A stretch of DNA of 6,285 nucleotides from the NCBI GenBank assembly GCA_017885365.1, contig JAFNGD010000198.1, positions 12,378-18,662 on the forward strand, given 5' to 3'. Within the stretch, counting starts at the first letter, position 1. Every line of letters begins with the position of its first letter. Shown piece by piece: positions 1-4,809 of the stretch. The position numbers and the translations under genes are program-made. The notes beneath the pieces are model-generated. The model saw only the letters and a list, made by a program, of their open reading frames with translations. It was not told the origin of the DNA and made no database searches. This DNA is from Nitrospirota bacterium. GTDB taxonomy: Bacteria > Nitrospirota > UBA9217.

Positions 1-789
1 ATCGGCATCGCCATGGGCATCACCGGCACGGACGTGGCCAAAGAGTCGGCGGACATGATCCTGCTGGACGACAACTTCGCCACGATCATCAACGCCGTTG
101 AAGAGGGGCGCACGGTGTACGAGAATATCAGGAAGTTCATCACCTACATTTTCGCGTCCAATATCCCCGAGGCGGTCCCCTACCTTGCTTATATCCTGTT
201 CCGGATACCGCTGCCGCTCACCATCATGCAGATCCTGGCCGTAGACCTCGGCACGGACATGCTGCCGGCCCTCGCCCTGGGATCCGAAAAGCCGACGCCC
301 GGCGTGATGAAGTTTCCGCCGCGCAAACCCGATGAGCGGCTCATCGGCCTTCCGGTCATCTTGCGTGCCTATCTTTTCCTCGGAATGATCGAGGCAGTTG
401 CCTGCATGTTCGGTTACTTCTGGGTGCTCCGGGGCGGTGGGTGGACGTGGGGAATGGATCTCGCGGCAACGAACCCGCTCTACCTCCAGGCTACCACGGC
501 CTGTCTCACGGCCATCATCGTGACCCAGATGGCGAATGTCTTCGCCTGCCGGTCGCTCCGGGAATCGATATTCTCCATCGGCTGGACGACCAACCGGCTC
601 ATCTTTCTCGGTCTGGCCGTGGAGCTCAGCCTCCAGCTCTTCATCGTCTACCATCCCTGGGGCCATGCGATCTTCAGCACCGCGCCGCTGCCGCTCACGG
701 CCTGGCTCGTGCTCATCCCCTTCGCCGTCGCGCTGCTGCTGGCCGAAGAAACAAGGAAGTTCGCCGTCCGGCGCATGGCGGTACGGTAA
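1..789 (+). CDS. P-type cation-transporting ATPase, C-terminal part (5' end outside window)
   Basis: Reading frame is open from base 1 and ends at TAA 787-789, giving 262 residues of a protein that normally has about 850-1000. The first residues (IGIAMGITGTDVAKESADMI, then LLDDNF) are the segment that directly follows the TGDGVND hinge of the phosphorylation domain in P2 ATPases. The rest is the C-terminal membrane domain: M5 (around NIRKFITYIFASNIPEA), M6 (LAVDLGTDMLPALALG), then four more hydrophobic helices ending near LIPFAVALLLAEE. The M6 motif DLGTDM-P resembles the Na+/K+-type (P2C) more than the usual bacterial Ca2+ pump, but the ion cannot be settled from this part. The protein would use ATP to move a cation across the inner membrane. 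The nucleotide-binding domain and the phosphorylated Asp lie upstream of the window. No convincing terminator follows the stop. Confidence 0.93.
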   Translation: MGIAMGITGTDVAKESADMILLDDNFATIINAVEEGRTVYENIRKFITYIFASNIPEAVPYLAYILFRIPLPLTIMQILAVDLGTDMLPALALGSEKPTPGVMKFPPRKPDERLIGLPVILRAYLFLGMIEAVACMFGYFWVLRGGGWTWGMDLAATNPLYLQATTACLTAIIVTQMANVFACRSLRESIFSIGWTTNRLIFLGLAVELSLQLFIVYHPWGHAIFSTAPLPLTAWLVLIPFAVALLLAEETRKFAVRRMAVR

Positions 790-839
790 GAGCTCCTCTT
801 CGCGTGGCCTCTCTGGATCGCCTCACGAGGGGATGATAA

Positions 840-944
840 TGCATCCCAGCCGTCGACTTCGTCGTTTCCCACCGCAAGGGCGAGCCCACCATCGTTACGC
901 TGGAACTGAGAGACTGCCAGGTTCTCATCACCGGGCTGCGATAG
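840..944 (+). pseudogene. Short start-less coding remnant
   Basis: The frame read from 840 gives about 34 residues (including VDFVVSHRKGEPTIVTLEL, then RDCQVLITGLR) and ends at TAG 942-944. Nearly every codon ends in C or G, as in the real genes nearby, and the peptide looks like ordinary protein. There is no usable start: TAA at 837-839 closes the frame, and the nearby ATGs (834, 840) lie in another frame. ATG 840 would join this frame after a one-base shift near 846-852, so a frameshifted tiny gene is possible. Otherwise it is the tail of a decayed gene. I do not recognise the family. Confidence 0.4.
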
Positions 945-991
945 ACCAGATACAGCCGAACGAGGAAAAGTCGGGTCCATGAGGCGTGTCG

Positions 992-1079
992 CGCAAAGCC
1001 GCAAAGAACACAAAGGTTTTTAAACCAGGATCCAGCCTTTCTTTATCCAGCCTTTCTCTGCGCGCTCTGCGTCTCTGCG
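992..1079. repeat. Imperfect palindromic repeat, CGCAAAG/CTCTGCG type
   Basis: The left arm 992-1016 (CGCAAAGCCGCAAAG...) and right arm 1055-1079 (TCTCTGCGCGCTCTGCGTCT...) are inverted copies that match at about 17 of 25 positions. Each arm is a run of short units CGCAAAG or CTCTGCG spaced about 8-9 bases. The same design appears at 5824-5992. Dispersed palindromes of this style are common between genes in some Desulfobacterota and Nitrospirota genomes; I infer a non-coding element. The short frames that run through it are not genes. Confidence 0.6.
1030..1059. repeat. 15-bp tandem duplication inside the palindrome loop
   Basis: ATCCAGCCTTTCTTT (1030-1044) is followed at once by ATCCAGCCTTTCTCT (1045-1059), with 14 of 15 bases identical. 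The second unit runs into the right arm of the palindrome, so the element seems to have grown by slippage. Confidence 0.8.
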
Positions 1080-1135
1080 AGAACATTGCCTCACCGCCTA
1101 TATGTTCCTTCTTTAATTCTTACGATCAAACACGG

Positions 1136-1141
1136 TATAAT
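1136..1141 (+). promoter_or_regulatory. Perfect -10 box (TATAAT) just before the DUF3786 gene
   Basis: TATAAT at 1136-1141 lies 5 nt before ATG 1147. A typical start point 6-7 nt after the box would be at 1147-1148, which means a leaderless or nearly leaderless mRNA. The -35 side is weak (TTAATT 1113-1118 at a 17-bp spacing). No Shine-Dalgarno sequence is seen before the ATG, which fits this reading. Confidence 0.45.
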
Positions 1142-1146
1142 GTCCC

Positions 1147-1968
1147 ATGTCACAGATCAAGACCCCCCTTGAACTCTACAAACATCTGCCGAAGACCAAC
1201 TGCGGCGACTGCGGCATAGCGACCTGCCTCGCCTTTGCCGCTGCGGTCATCAAGGACGAAAAGCGGCTCTCTGACTGCCGTCACCTCGTCCGGGATGCTG
1301 TTGCCCGGCTGGAGGGCAGGATCGGCAGACAGGTGAACATCGAGAGCATCCGGGAAGAGCAGTTGAAGGAGCTGAGGAAGAAGATCGTGACCATCGATAT
1401 TGGTTCGCGGGCGAAGCTGCTGGGGGCGAGCAGCAACGGCAGGACGATTACCATCAAATGCCTCGGCAAGGACTTCGAGGTCGACGGACAGGGCCATGTG
1501 GCCTCGCAGTGCCATACCCATGCGTGGTTCTCTCTGCCGCTGCTCGACTACATCCTGCATTCCCAGGGCAAGGACATCGCCGGGAGGTGGGTCCCCTTCC
1601 GGGAACTGCAGAACGGCAAGACCTGGAACCCGCTGTTCGAGCAGCGGTGCGAGAAGCCGCTGAAGCTGATCGCCGACGCCTACAGCGACCTTTTCGCGGA
1701 CCTGGTGACGATGTTCAGCGGCTCATCATCCTACAATAGCTTCGACTCGGACATTGCCGTGGTGCTCTATCCCTTTCCGAAGGTGCCGGTCCTGATCCGC
1801 TACTGGAAGCCCGAGGAAGGCATGGAATCGAAGCTCCACCTGTTCTTCGACGACACCGCCGAAACAAACCTGCACATCGATTCGCTCTTTACGCTCGGAA
1901 CCGGGCTGGTCCGCATGTTCGAGAAGATCATGCACCGTCATACTGGCGGTAAAAGTGCGCTGTCCTGA
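1147..1968 (+). CDS. Fe-S cluster domain plus DUF3786 protein
   Basis: Protein of 273 residues with two parts. The N-terminus has C19-x2-C22-x4-C27-x16-C44 in the context TNCGDCGIATCLAF, which matches the 4-Cys Fe-S domain (PF04060 type) also found in the corrinoid/iron-sulfur subunit of acetyl-CoA synthase and in RnfB. The rest matches DUF3786; hallmark stretches are YPFPKVPVLIRYWKPEEG and LHLFFDDTAETN, then LHIDSLFTLGTGL. It has no signal peptide or membrane helix, so it is probably cytosolic and binds a [4Fe-4S] cluster. The biochemical role of DUF3786 is not known to me; the domain pairing and its occurrence in anaerobes hint at redox or one-carbon metabolism. The ATG at 1147 is the only sensible start, because TAA at 1138-1140 blocks upstream extension and no in-frame ATG follows before the cysteines. 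It is a single gene with no close partner. Confidence 0.9.
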   Translation: MSQIKTPLELYKHLPKTNCGDCGIATCLAFAAAVIKDEKRLSDCRHLVRDAVARLEGRIGRQVNIESIREEQLKELRKKIVTIDIGSRAKLLGASSNGRTITIKCLGKDFEVDGQGHVASQCHTHAWFSLPLLDYILHSQGKDIAGRWVPFRELQNGKTWNPLFEQRCEKPLKLIADAYSDLFADLVTMFSGSSSYNSFDSDIAVVLYPFPKVPVLIRYWKPEEGMESKLHLFFDDTAETNLHIDSLFTLGTGLVRMFEKIMHRHTGGKSALS

Positions 1969-2012
1969 GGCGTCCGACCAGACTGCTCCGCTTTCACGGC
2001 CATTTCTGTCAT

Positions 2013-2060
2013 AAAAAAGTAGCAGGTGACGCACGACCTGCCTGCCCGGTGATCTTTTTT
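2013..2060. terminator. Possible terminator hairpin after the DUF3786 gene
   Basis: GCAGGT (2022-2027) pairs with ACCTGC (2036-2041) over an 8-nt loop. On the left is an A run (2013-2018), on the right a T run (2055-2060) that starts 13 nt after the stem. It lies about 50 nt past the DUF3786 stop. The distance of the T run makes it a weak plus-strand terminator; on the minus strand the U-run follows more closely, but no minus-strand gene is seen upstream. Confidence 0.35.
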
Positions 2061-2175
2061 CCCCCAAGGAAACAGTCTATCTTCCGCCTATTCGGACATC
2101 AGCTCGACATGAATAGGGACGGCTATCCTGCGAATCGTCGTAGAAATGCGAAAATGGCATGTACTCATAATTATT
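2061..2175. other. Intergenic stretch with no recognised feature
   Basis: Between the possible terminator hairpin and the next promoter I see no gene. A frame starting at ATG 2109 encodes about 28 residues but has no ribosome binding site and runs into the promoter, so it is not called. Confidence 0.6.
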
Positions 2176-2206
2176 TTGACAGATGGTGCTATACTTAACT
2201 TATAAG
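2176..2206 (+). promoter_or_regulatory. Sigma-70-type promoter for first small secreted protein gene
   Basis: A perfect TTGACA (2176-2181) is followed after 18 bp by TTATAA (2200-2205). An alternative extended -10, TGCTATACT (2187-2195), overlaps it but would need a poor -35. The region is much more AT-rich than its surroundings. The predicted leader before ATG 2281 is about 65-70 nt. Confidence 0.6.
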
Positions 2207-2223
2207 GTACAATGATCAAGAAA

Positions 2224-2275
2224 AAAGGAGGTGATGGCATAGCGCATGGAAAGAGTACCTAGTGAAAAGAGGTGA
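2224..2275 (+). other. Strong Shine-Dalgarno with possible 9-codon leader peptide
   Basis: AAAGGAGGTGAT (2224-2235) is fully complementary to the usual 3' end of 16S rRNA, yet it lies about 46 nt before the secreted-protein start. The next ATG at a possible distance (2246) opens MERVPSEKR, with TGA at 2273-2275 inside the Shine-Dalgarno of the main gene. The spacing from AGGAGG to this ATG is 14 nt, longer than ideal, so translation is uncertain. If translated, termination would place ribosomes at the main start (coupling). Confidence 0.3.
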
Positions 2276-2280
2276 TTTGT

Positions 2281-2679
2281 ATGAAGCGGATTATTGTTGC
2301 AGCAACAGCACTGGTGTTGGTTCTCGCCTTCGTGACGGCCTTCGCAGATGAAATGCCGATCATGACGGAGAGCAGGGAGGTAGGGACCCTGCTGAACATT
2401 GAAGCGCCGGGGCCCGTTCACGCGAAGCGGTTCCATGGGGACCTTTTCTACGAACCCCAGGATGTTCTTGCCCCAAGGGCCAAGAAGGATTTCAGCGGTC
2501 CCCTTGTCTCTGAAACGCCCGTCGATGTAGGCACTGCTCTCTACCAGTCAGCATTCGGAACGAAGCTGGCCGAACCCGGCATCACCGGAATGGCGGCAGG
2601 AGGCGTAGCCAGAGAGGACGAGACCACCAGGATCTGGGACAATGTCATGGGACCTCCAGGAGGTTCTGACCTGCCCTAG
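2281..2679 (+). CDS. Small secreted protein with GGSDLP tail, copy 1 (unknown family)
   Basis: Protein of 132 residues, exported by Sec: the signal peptide has basic KR at 2-3, a hydrophobic core, and probable cleavage after AFA (residue 22). The mature part begins DEMPIM and has no cysteine. It contains EVGTLL (33-38) and a related VDVGTALYQSAF (81-92), so a short motif is repeated inside the protein. The end, AAGGVAREDETTRIWD (105-120) and GGSDLP (127-132), is nearly the same in the gene at 3797-4156, which makes the two paralogs. This copy has a longer middle part (about 40-78, with FHGDLFYEPQD). I chose ATG 2281 because GAGGTG (2269-2274) lies 6 nt before it; GTG 2272 in the same frame would add three residues but overlaps that site. 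The gene has its own promoter and terminator. I do not recognise the family. It is probably periplasmic or extracellular; function unknown. Confidence 0.85.
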   Translation: MKRIIVAATALVLVLAFVTAFADEMPIMTESREVGTLLNIEAPGPVHAKRFHGDLFYEPQDVLAPRAKKDFSGPLVSETPVDVGTALYQSAFGTKLAEPGITGMAAGGVAREDETTRIWDNVMGPPGGSDLP

Positions 2680-2725
2680 AACCGCCATGAGCGCGGCGGT
2701 AAGCAAATAACGTTCAGTGAAGATC

Positions 2726-2755
2726 AAGCAGGCGGTTTTTTGGCCTGCTTTTTCT
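2726..2755 (+). terminator. Rho-independent terminator of secreted protein gene, copy 1
   Basis: AAGCAGGC (2726-2733) pairs with GCCTGCTT (2743-2750) over a 9-nt loop, and a T run (2749-2753) follows. It lies about 45 nt after the stop. A weaker hairpin, ACCGCC/GGCGGT (2681-2700), precedes it without a T run. Confidence 0.85.
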
Positions 2756-2793
2756 ATTCTCTATCACCTCTATCACCGAGCGAACCTATTCGC

Positions 2794-2830
2794 CAAAAAA
2801 AGAAACGGCCGGTCATGGTCGACCGGCCGT
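2794..2830 (-). terminator. Rho-independent terminator of the DUF922 gene
   Basis: On the minus strand a 10-bp stem (ACGGCCGGTC with GACCGGCCGT, 2805-2830) with a 6-nt loop is followed by a T-rich run (complement of 2795-2804). It begins about 28 nt after the protease stop. It stands back to back with the plus-strand terminator at 2726-2755, so the two convergent genes are separately closed. Confidence 0.88.
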
Positions 2831-2858
2831 GTTCTTGTTCTCGCTCCGTTCCCGGCGA

Positions 2859-3491
2859 TCAGGGGAAAACAGCTCCCTGCGCATATCCGTGACGTGTCAT
2901 ACTATCATATTCCTTCGCGTCATCGTTCAGCTTCTGCATCCGCTCGTGGCAGAGGCTCCGGATCTTCCGGTCAAGCTCTGCGCAGGTGGGAGCAGCGGGC
3001 ATATCGGCAATGGTGCGCGTCAGGTCCTGCACTGCTTCCACTGCCATGTCGCGATGCCCGGTCTCGTGCGTGACCAGGCTCGCCAGATAGCTGTCCCACT
3101 TTTCCTGGAGCGGCGACGGATCATCATCGGTCCGGACCCATTTAGGATAGCGAATAGTAATCTCGACGTTCGCCCGGAAGGAATCGGCGCTGCATGCATG
3201 GGGTGTCCGTTCATAGCCGTAATCCCACGTCACACGCCAGCGGGTGAGGGAATCGTACTGGTTCCCATCACTCCACGAACTACCATTCCGGCTCATCTGT
3301 TTCCGCAGTTCTTTTTCGTCCTGCCCCATGATCTCATAATATTCCTGCATTTCCGTCACCAGGGGGGGGACCACTTTTGCTTTCAGGCGAAAGATATCGC
3401 GGTCGACGCTCGCCAGGTCGATCCGATCACCGGCAGCGAGCACCGGATGGGCGGCAGAAAAAAACATAATGAAAACAATGAGTTTTTTCAT
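2859..3491 (-). CDS. Predicted secreted zinc metalloprotease, DUF922 family
   Basis: Protein of 210 residues. The signal peptide (MKKLIVFIMFFSAAHPVLA, cleavage near residue 19-20) sends it to the periplasm or outside. The core carries HETGH (142-146), the HExxH zinc-binding and catalytic motif, within SLVTHETGHRDMA. The aromatic stretch TRWRVTWDYGY (83-93) and the end YDSMTRHGYAQGAVFP fit the DUF922 family, annotated as predicted secreted Zn-dependent proteases (COG5661). Three cysteines (100, 170, 181) could form a disulfide. Protease activity is inferred from the motif; the substrate is unknown. No clear Shine-Dalgarno precedes ATG 3491, but the signal peptide starts there. The gene lies between the two paralogous secreted-protein genes, in the opposite direction, with its own promoter and terminator, and runs divergently from the second of them. 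Confidence 0.87.
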   Translation of the reverse strand: MKKLIVFIMFFSAAHPVLAAGDRIDLASVDRDIFRLKAKVVPPLVTEMQEYYEIMGQDEKELRKQMSRNGSSWSDGNQYDSLTRWRVTWDYGYERTPHACSADSFRANVEITIRYPKWVRTDDDPSPLQEKWDSYLASLVTHETGHRDMAVEAVQDLTRTIADMPAAPTCAELDRKIRSLCHERMQKLNDDAKEYDSMTRHGYAQGAVFP

Positions 3492-3545
3492 AAATTCAGT
3501 AGCGCTCAGTCTTGACAGGTTATTGCGACCGACAAACGTTGGTGC

Positions 3546-3574
3546 ATGATACGACTCTCGCTATCCGATTTCAA
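3546..3574 (-). promoter_or_regulatory. Promoter of the DUF922 gene
   Basis: Read on the minus strand: TTGAAA (3574-3569), exactly 17 bp, then TATCAT (3551-3546). The predicted transcript starts near 3539, about 48 nt before the protease ATG. Confidence 0.55.
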
Positions 3575-3678
3575 GAGGTAAAACGGGGACAGCGGTAAGT
3601 GGGGAAGGAAACGCAGAATAACGTTCGTGGTCCTGTCCTGACCTGCCCTTTAAATAGACAGAACCATAAAGCCTTCAT

Positions 3679-3708
3679 CAGGGTGCAAGAAGACGCCCTG
3701 TCTTTTTC
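3679..3708 (+). terminator. Orphan terminator-like hairpin
   Basis: CAGGGTG (3679-3685) pairs with CGCCCTG (3694-3700), with one G-T pair and an 8-nt loop. TCTTTTT (3701-3707) follows directly. No plus-strand gene ends upstream, and the hairpin lies about 20 nt before the next promoter. It may insulate that promoter or end a small untranslated RNA. Confidence 0.5.
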
Positions 3709-3726
3709 CAATAGTTGCATACTTTG

Positions 3727-3754
3727 TTGACAATTTCCCCTGCGGTGGTATATT
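3727..3754 (+). promoter_or_regulatory. Sigma-70-type promoter for second small secreted protein gene
   Basis: TTGACA (3727-3732), a 16-bp spacer and TATATT (3749-3754) make a good promoter. The predicted start point is near 3761, about 36 nt before the ATG. This transcript may begin at an ATG (3761) opening a 10-codon frame, MQQGSVEREV, whose TGA (3791-3793) lies between the ribosome binding site and the main start. Confidence 0.65.
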
Positions 3755-3796
3755 TGAATCATGCAACAAGGTAGTGTGGAAAGAGAGGTATGAACC

Positions 3797-4156
3797 ATGA
3801 AGACACTTATTACCATAATGACAATGATGGTGTTCACGATCATCATCGGTGTGGCTTACGCAGATGAGTTCCCCATCATGAACGGCAGGGATGTGGGCAC
3901 AGAATTGTATCTGAACGCATTTCCTGTGTCTGACACCGCGATCAGCAAGGACTTCGGGGTGAAAGGAGAACGTGCTTCGGAAGCACCTATGGAGATTGGT
4001 GCGGCGCTGTACCATGACGCATTCTCCGTGAAAGACGAGGCGATGGGAATTTCAGAGGCAAGAGGCGCGGCAGCAGGCGGGGTTGCAAAGGAGGACGAGA
4101 ACGCCAGGATCTGGGACACGCTTCTCAGCCCAGTGGGAGGGTCGGACCTTCCGTAG
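3797..4156 (+). CDS. Small secreted protein with GGSDLP tail, copy 2 (unknown family)
   Basis: Protein of 119 residues, paralog of the product of 2281-2679. The signal peptide is again 22 residues (cleavage after VAYA) and the mature protein starts DEFPIM. The internal repeat is clearer here: RDVGTELYLNAFPVSD (31-46) and MEIGAALYHDAFSVKD (65-80), about 34 residues apart, so the mature protein is essentially two related units followed by the conserved tail AAAGGVAKEDENARIWD (91-107) and GGSDLP (114-119). It has no cysteine, many acidic residues and no membrane helix after the signal. The start ATG 3797 has GAGG (3785-3788) 8 nt upstream. It is monocistronic: promoter at 3727-3754, strong terminator at 4183-4217. 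I do not recognise the family; it is likely exported, function unknown. The invariant last residues at the very C-terminus suggest a recognition or binding tail, which is inference. Confidence 0.86.
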   Translation: MKTLITIMTMMVFTIIIGVAYADEFPIMNGRDVGTELYLNAFPVSDTAISKDFGVKGERASEAPMEIGAALYHDAFSVKDEAMGISEARGAAAGGVAKEDENARIWDTLLSPVGGSDLP

Positions 4157-4182
4157 GTAGATCCATGCGCATCACATGATCC

Positions 4183-4217
4183 AAAGCAGGCCGGTTTCCG
4201 GCCTGCTTTTTATTTTT
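4183..4217 (+). terminator. Rho-independent terminator of secreted protein gene, copy 2
   Basis: A 12-bp perfect stem, AAAGCAGGCCGG (4183-4194) with CCGGCCTGCTTT (4198-4209), is followed by TTATTTTT. The AGCAGGC stem core is the same as in the terminator of copy 1, which suggests that the terminator was duplicated with the gene. Confidence 0.92.
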
Positions 4218-4296
4218 CCCGGCCATTGTGAGGCTGACCCGATTTTGAATGGTCACTGGCCTCTGCCCTGTCCCTAATTCCTTCGGCCCCTCTTTC

Positions 4297-4806
4297 CTAC
4301 CACCGATCCTTATGCACCCTCGCTGCGTCGAACCGGTCCGCCGGTCCCGGATGTTCGTCCGGATAACCGATGGGAACGAGCGCAAGCGGGATGATGTGGT
4401 CCGGAAGTTCCAGGAGCTTCCGCATGCCCGCCACCCGGTCCTCCAGGGGGTACAGGGCGGTCCATACCGCGCCGAGGCCCCGTGCCGTGGCCGCGAGCAG
4501 GATATTCTGCGTGGCAGCCGAGCAGTCCTGCATCCAGAAGCCCTTGAACTTTTCCCGGGACAGGTCTCCGCAGACCAGGATCGCCACTGATGCGTACTTC
4601 AGCATGGCCGAGTAGGGATGGAACTTCGGGACGGCGTCGAGGAGCGCCCGGTCCCGGATCACGATGAACTGCCAGGCCTGCTCGTTCCCGGCCGAGGGCG
4701 CCGCCATGGCCGCTTTCAGGAGCTCGGTGACCAGCTCCTCCGGCACCGCCTGGGGCGTGTACTTCCTGATGCTCCGTCTGCTGAAGATCGCGTCAAAGGT
4801 GTTCAC
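4297..4806 (-). CDS. Nitroreductase family protein (FMN-dependent oxidoreductase)
   Basis: Protein of 169 residues, a usual length for short members of the nitroreductase superfamily. SRRSIRKY (9-16) is the N-terminal FMN-phosphate-binding motif, PSAGNEQAWQF (37-47) the second FMN-contact region, and ATARGLGAVW (106-115) with VPIGYPDEHP (144-153) the C-terminal flavin site. Members reduce nitro compounds, quinones or flavins with NAD(P)H; the substrate here cannot be told. It has no signal peptide, so it is cytosolic. The start is GTG (4806-4804), supported by AAGGAG on the minus strand (4818-4813) 6 nt before it. That site lies in the last codons of the upstream SDR gene, whose stop (4812-4810) is only 3 nt before this start, so the two are one operon and probably translationally coupled. 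The next Met (34) would remove the FMN motif. Confidence 0.92.
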   Translation of the reverse strand: MNTFDAIFSRRSIRKYTPQAVPEELVTELLKAAMAAPSAGNEQAWQFIVIRDRALLDAVPKFHPYSAMLKYASVAILVCGDLSREKFKGFWMQDCSAATQNILLAATARGLGAVWTALYPLEDRVAGMRKLLELPDHIIPLALVPIGYPDEHPGPADRFDAARVHKDRW

Positions 4807-4809
4807 GGT

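Noticed and set aside
829..848. Hairpin GGGATG/CATCCC after the ATPase stop as a terminator
   Set aside because: Only 6 bp of stem and no following T run.
648..1013. Minus-strand open frame of 121 codons across the ATPase 3' end
   Set aside because: It overlaps the real ATPase frame and its sequence is a shadow of it; there is no motif and no ribosome binding site.
1150..1560. Minus-strand open frame of 136 codons antisense to the DUF3786 gene
   Set aside because: It lies fully inside a well-supported gene with clear motifs, and is explained by GC-rich codon bias.
2829..3515. Plus-strand open frame of 228 codons antisense to the DUF922 gene
   Set aside because: It is longer than the true gene, but the minus strand has the signal peptide, HETGH motif, promoter and terminator; the plus frame has no recognisable features.
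3617..3649. Possible third decayed paralog: GACCTGCCCT (3640-3649) and AATAACGTTC (3617-3626) also occur at the end of and after the first paralog
   Set aside because: The two short matches are in reversed order relative to the gene, and the frame is interrupted by TAA just upstream; 10-base matches alone are too weak.
3586..4275. GGGGACAG (3586-3593) and CTGTCCCTAATTCC (4267-4280), resembling repeats near REP-type transposases
   Set aside because: Too short, with no transposase, terminal inverted repeats or target duplication in the window.
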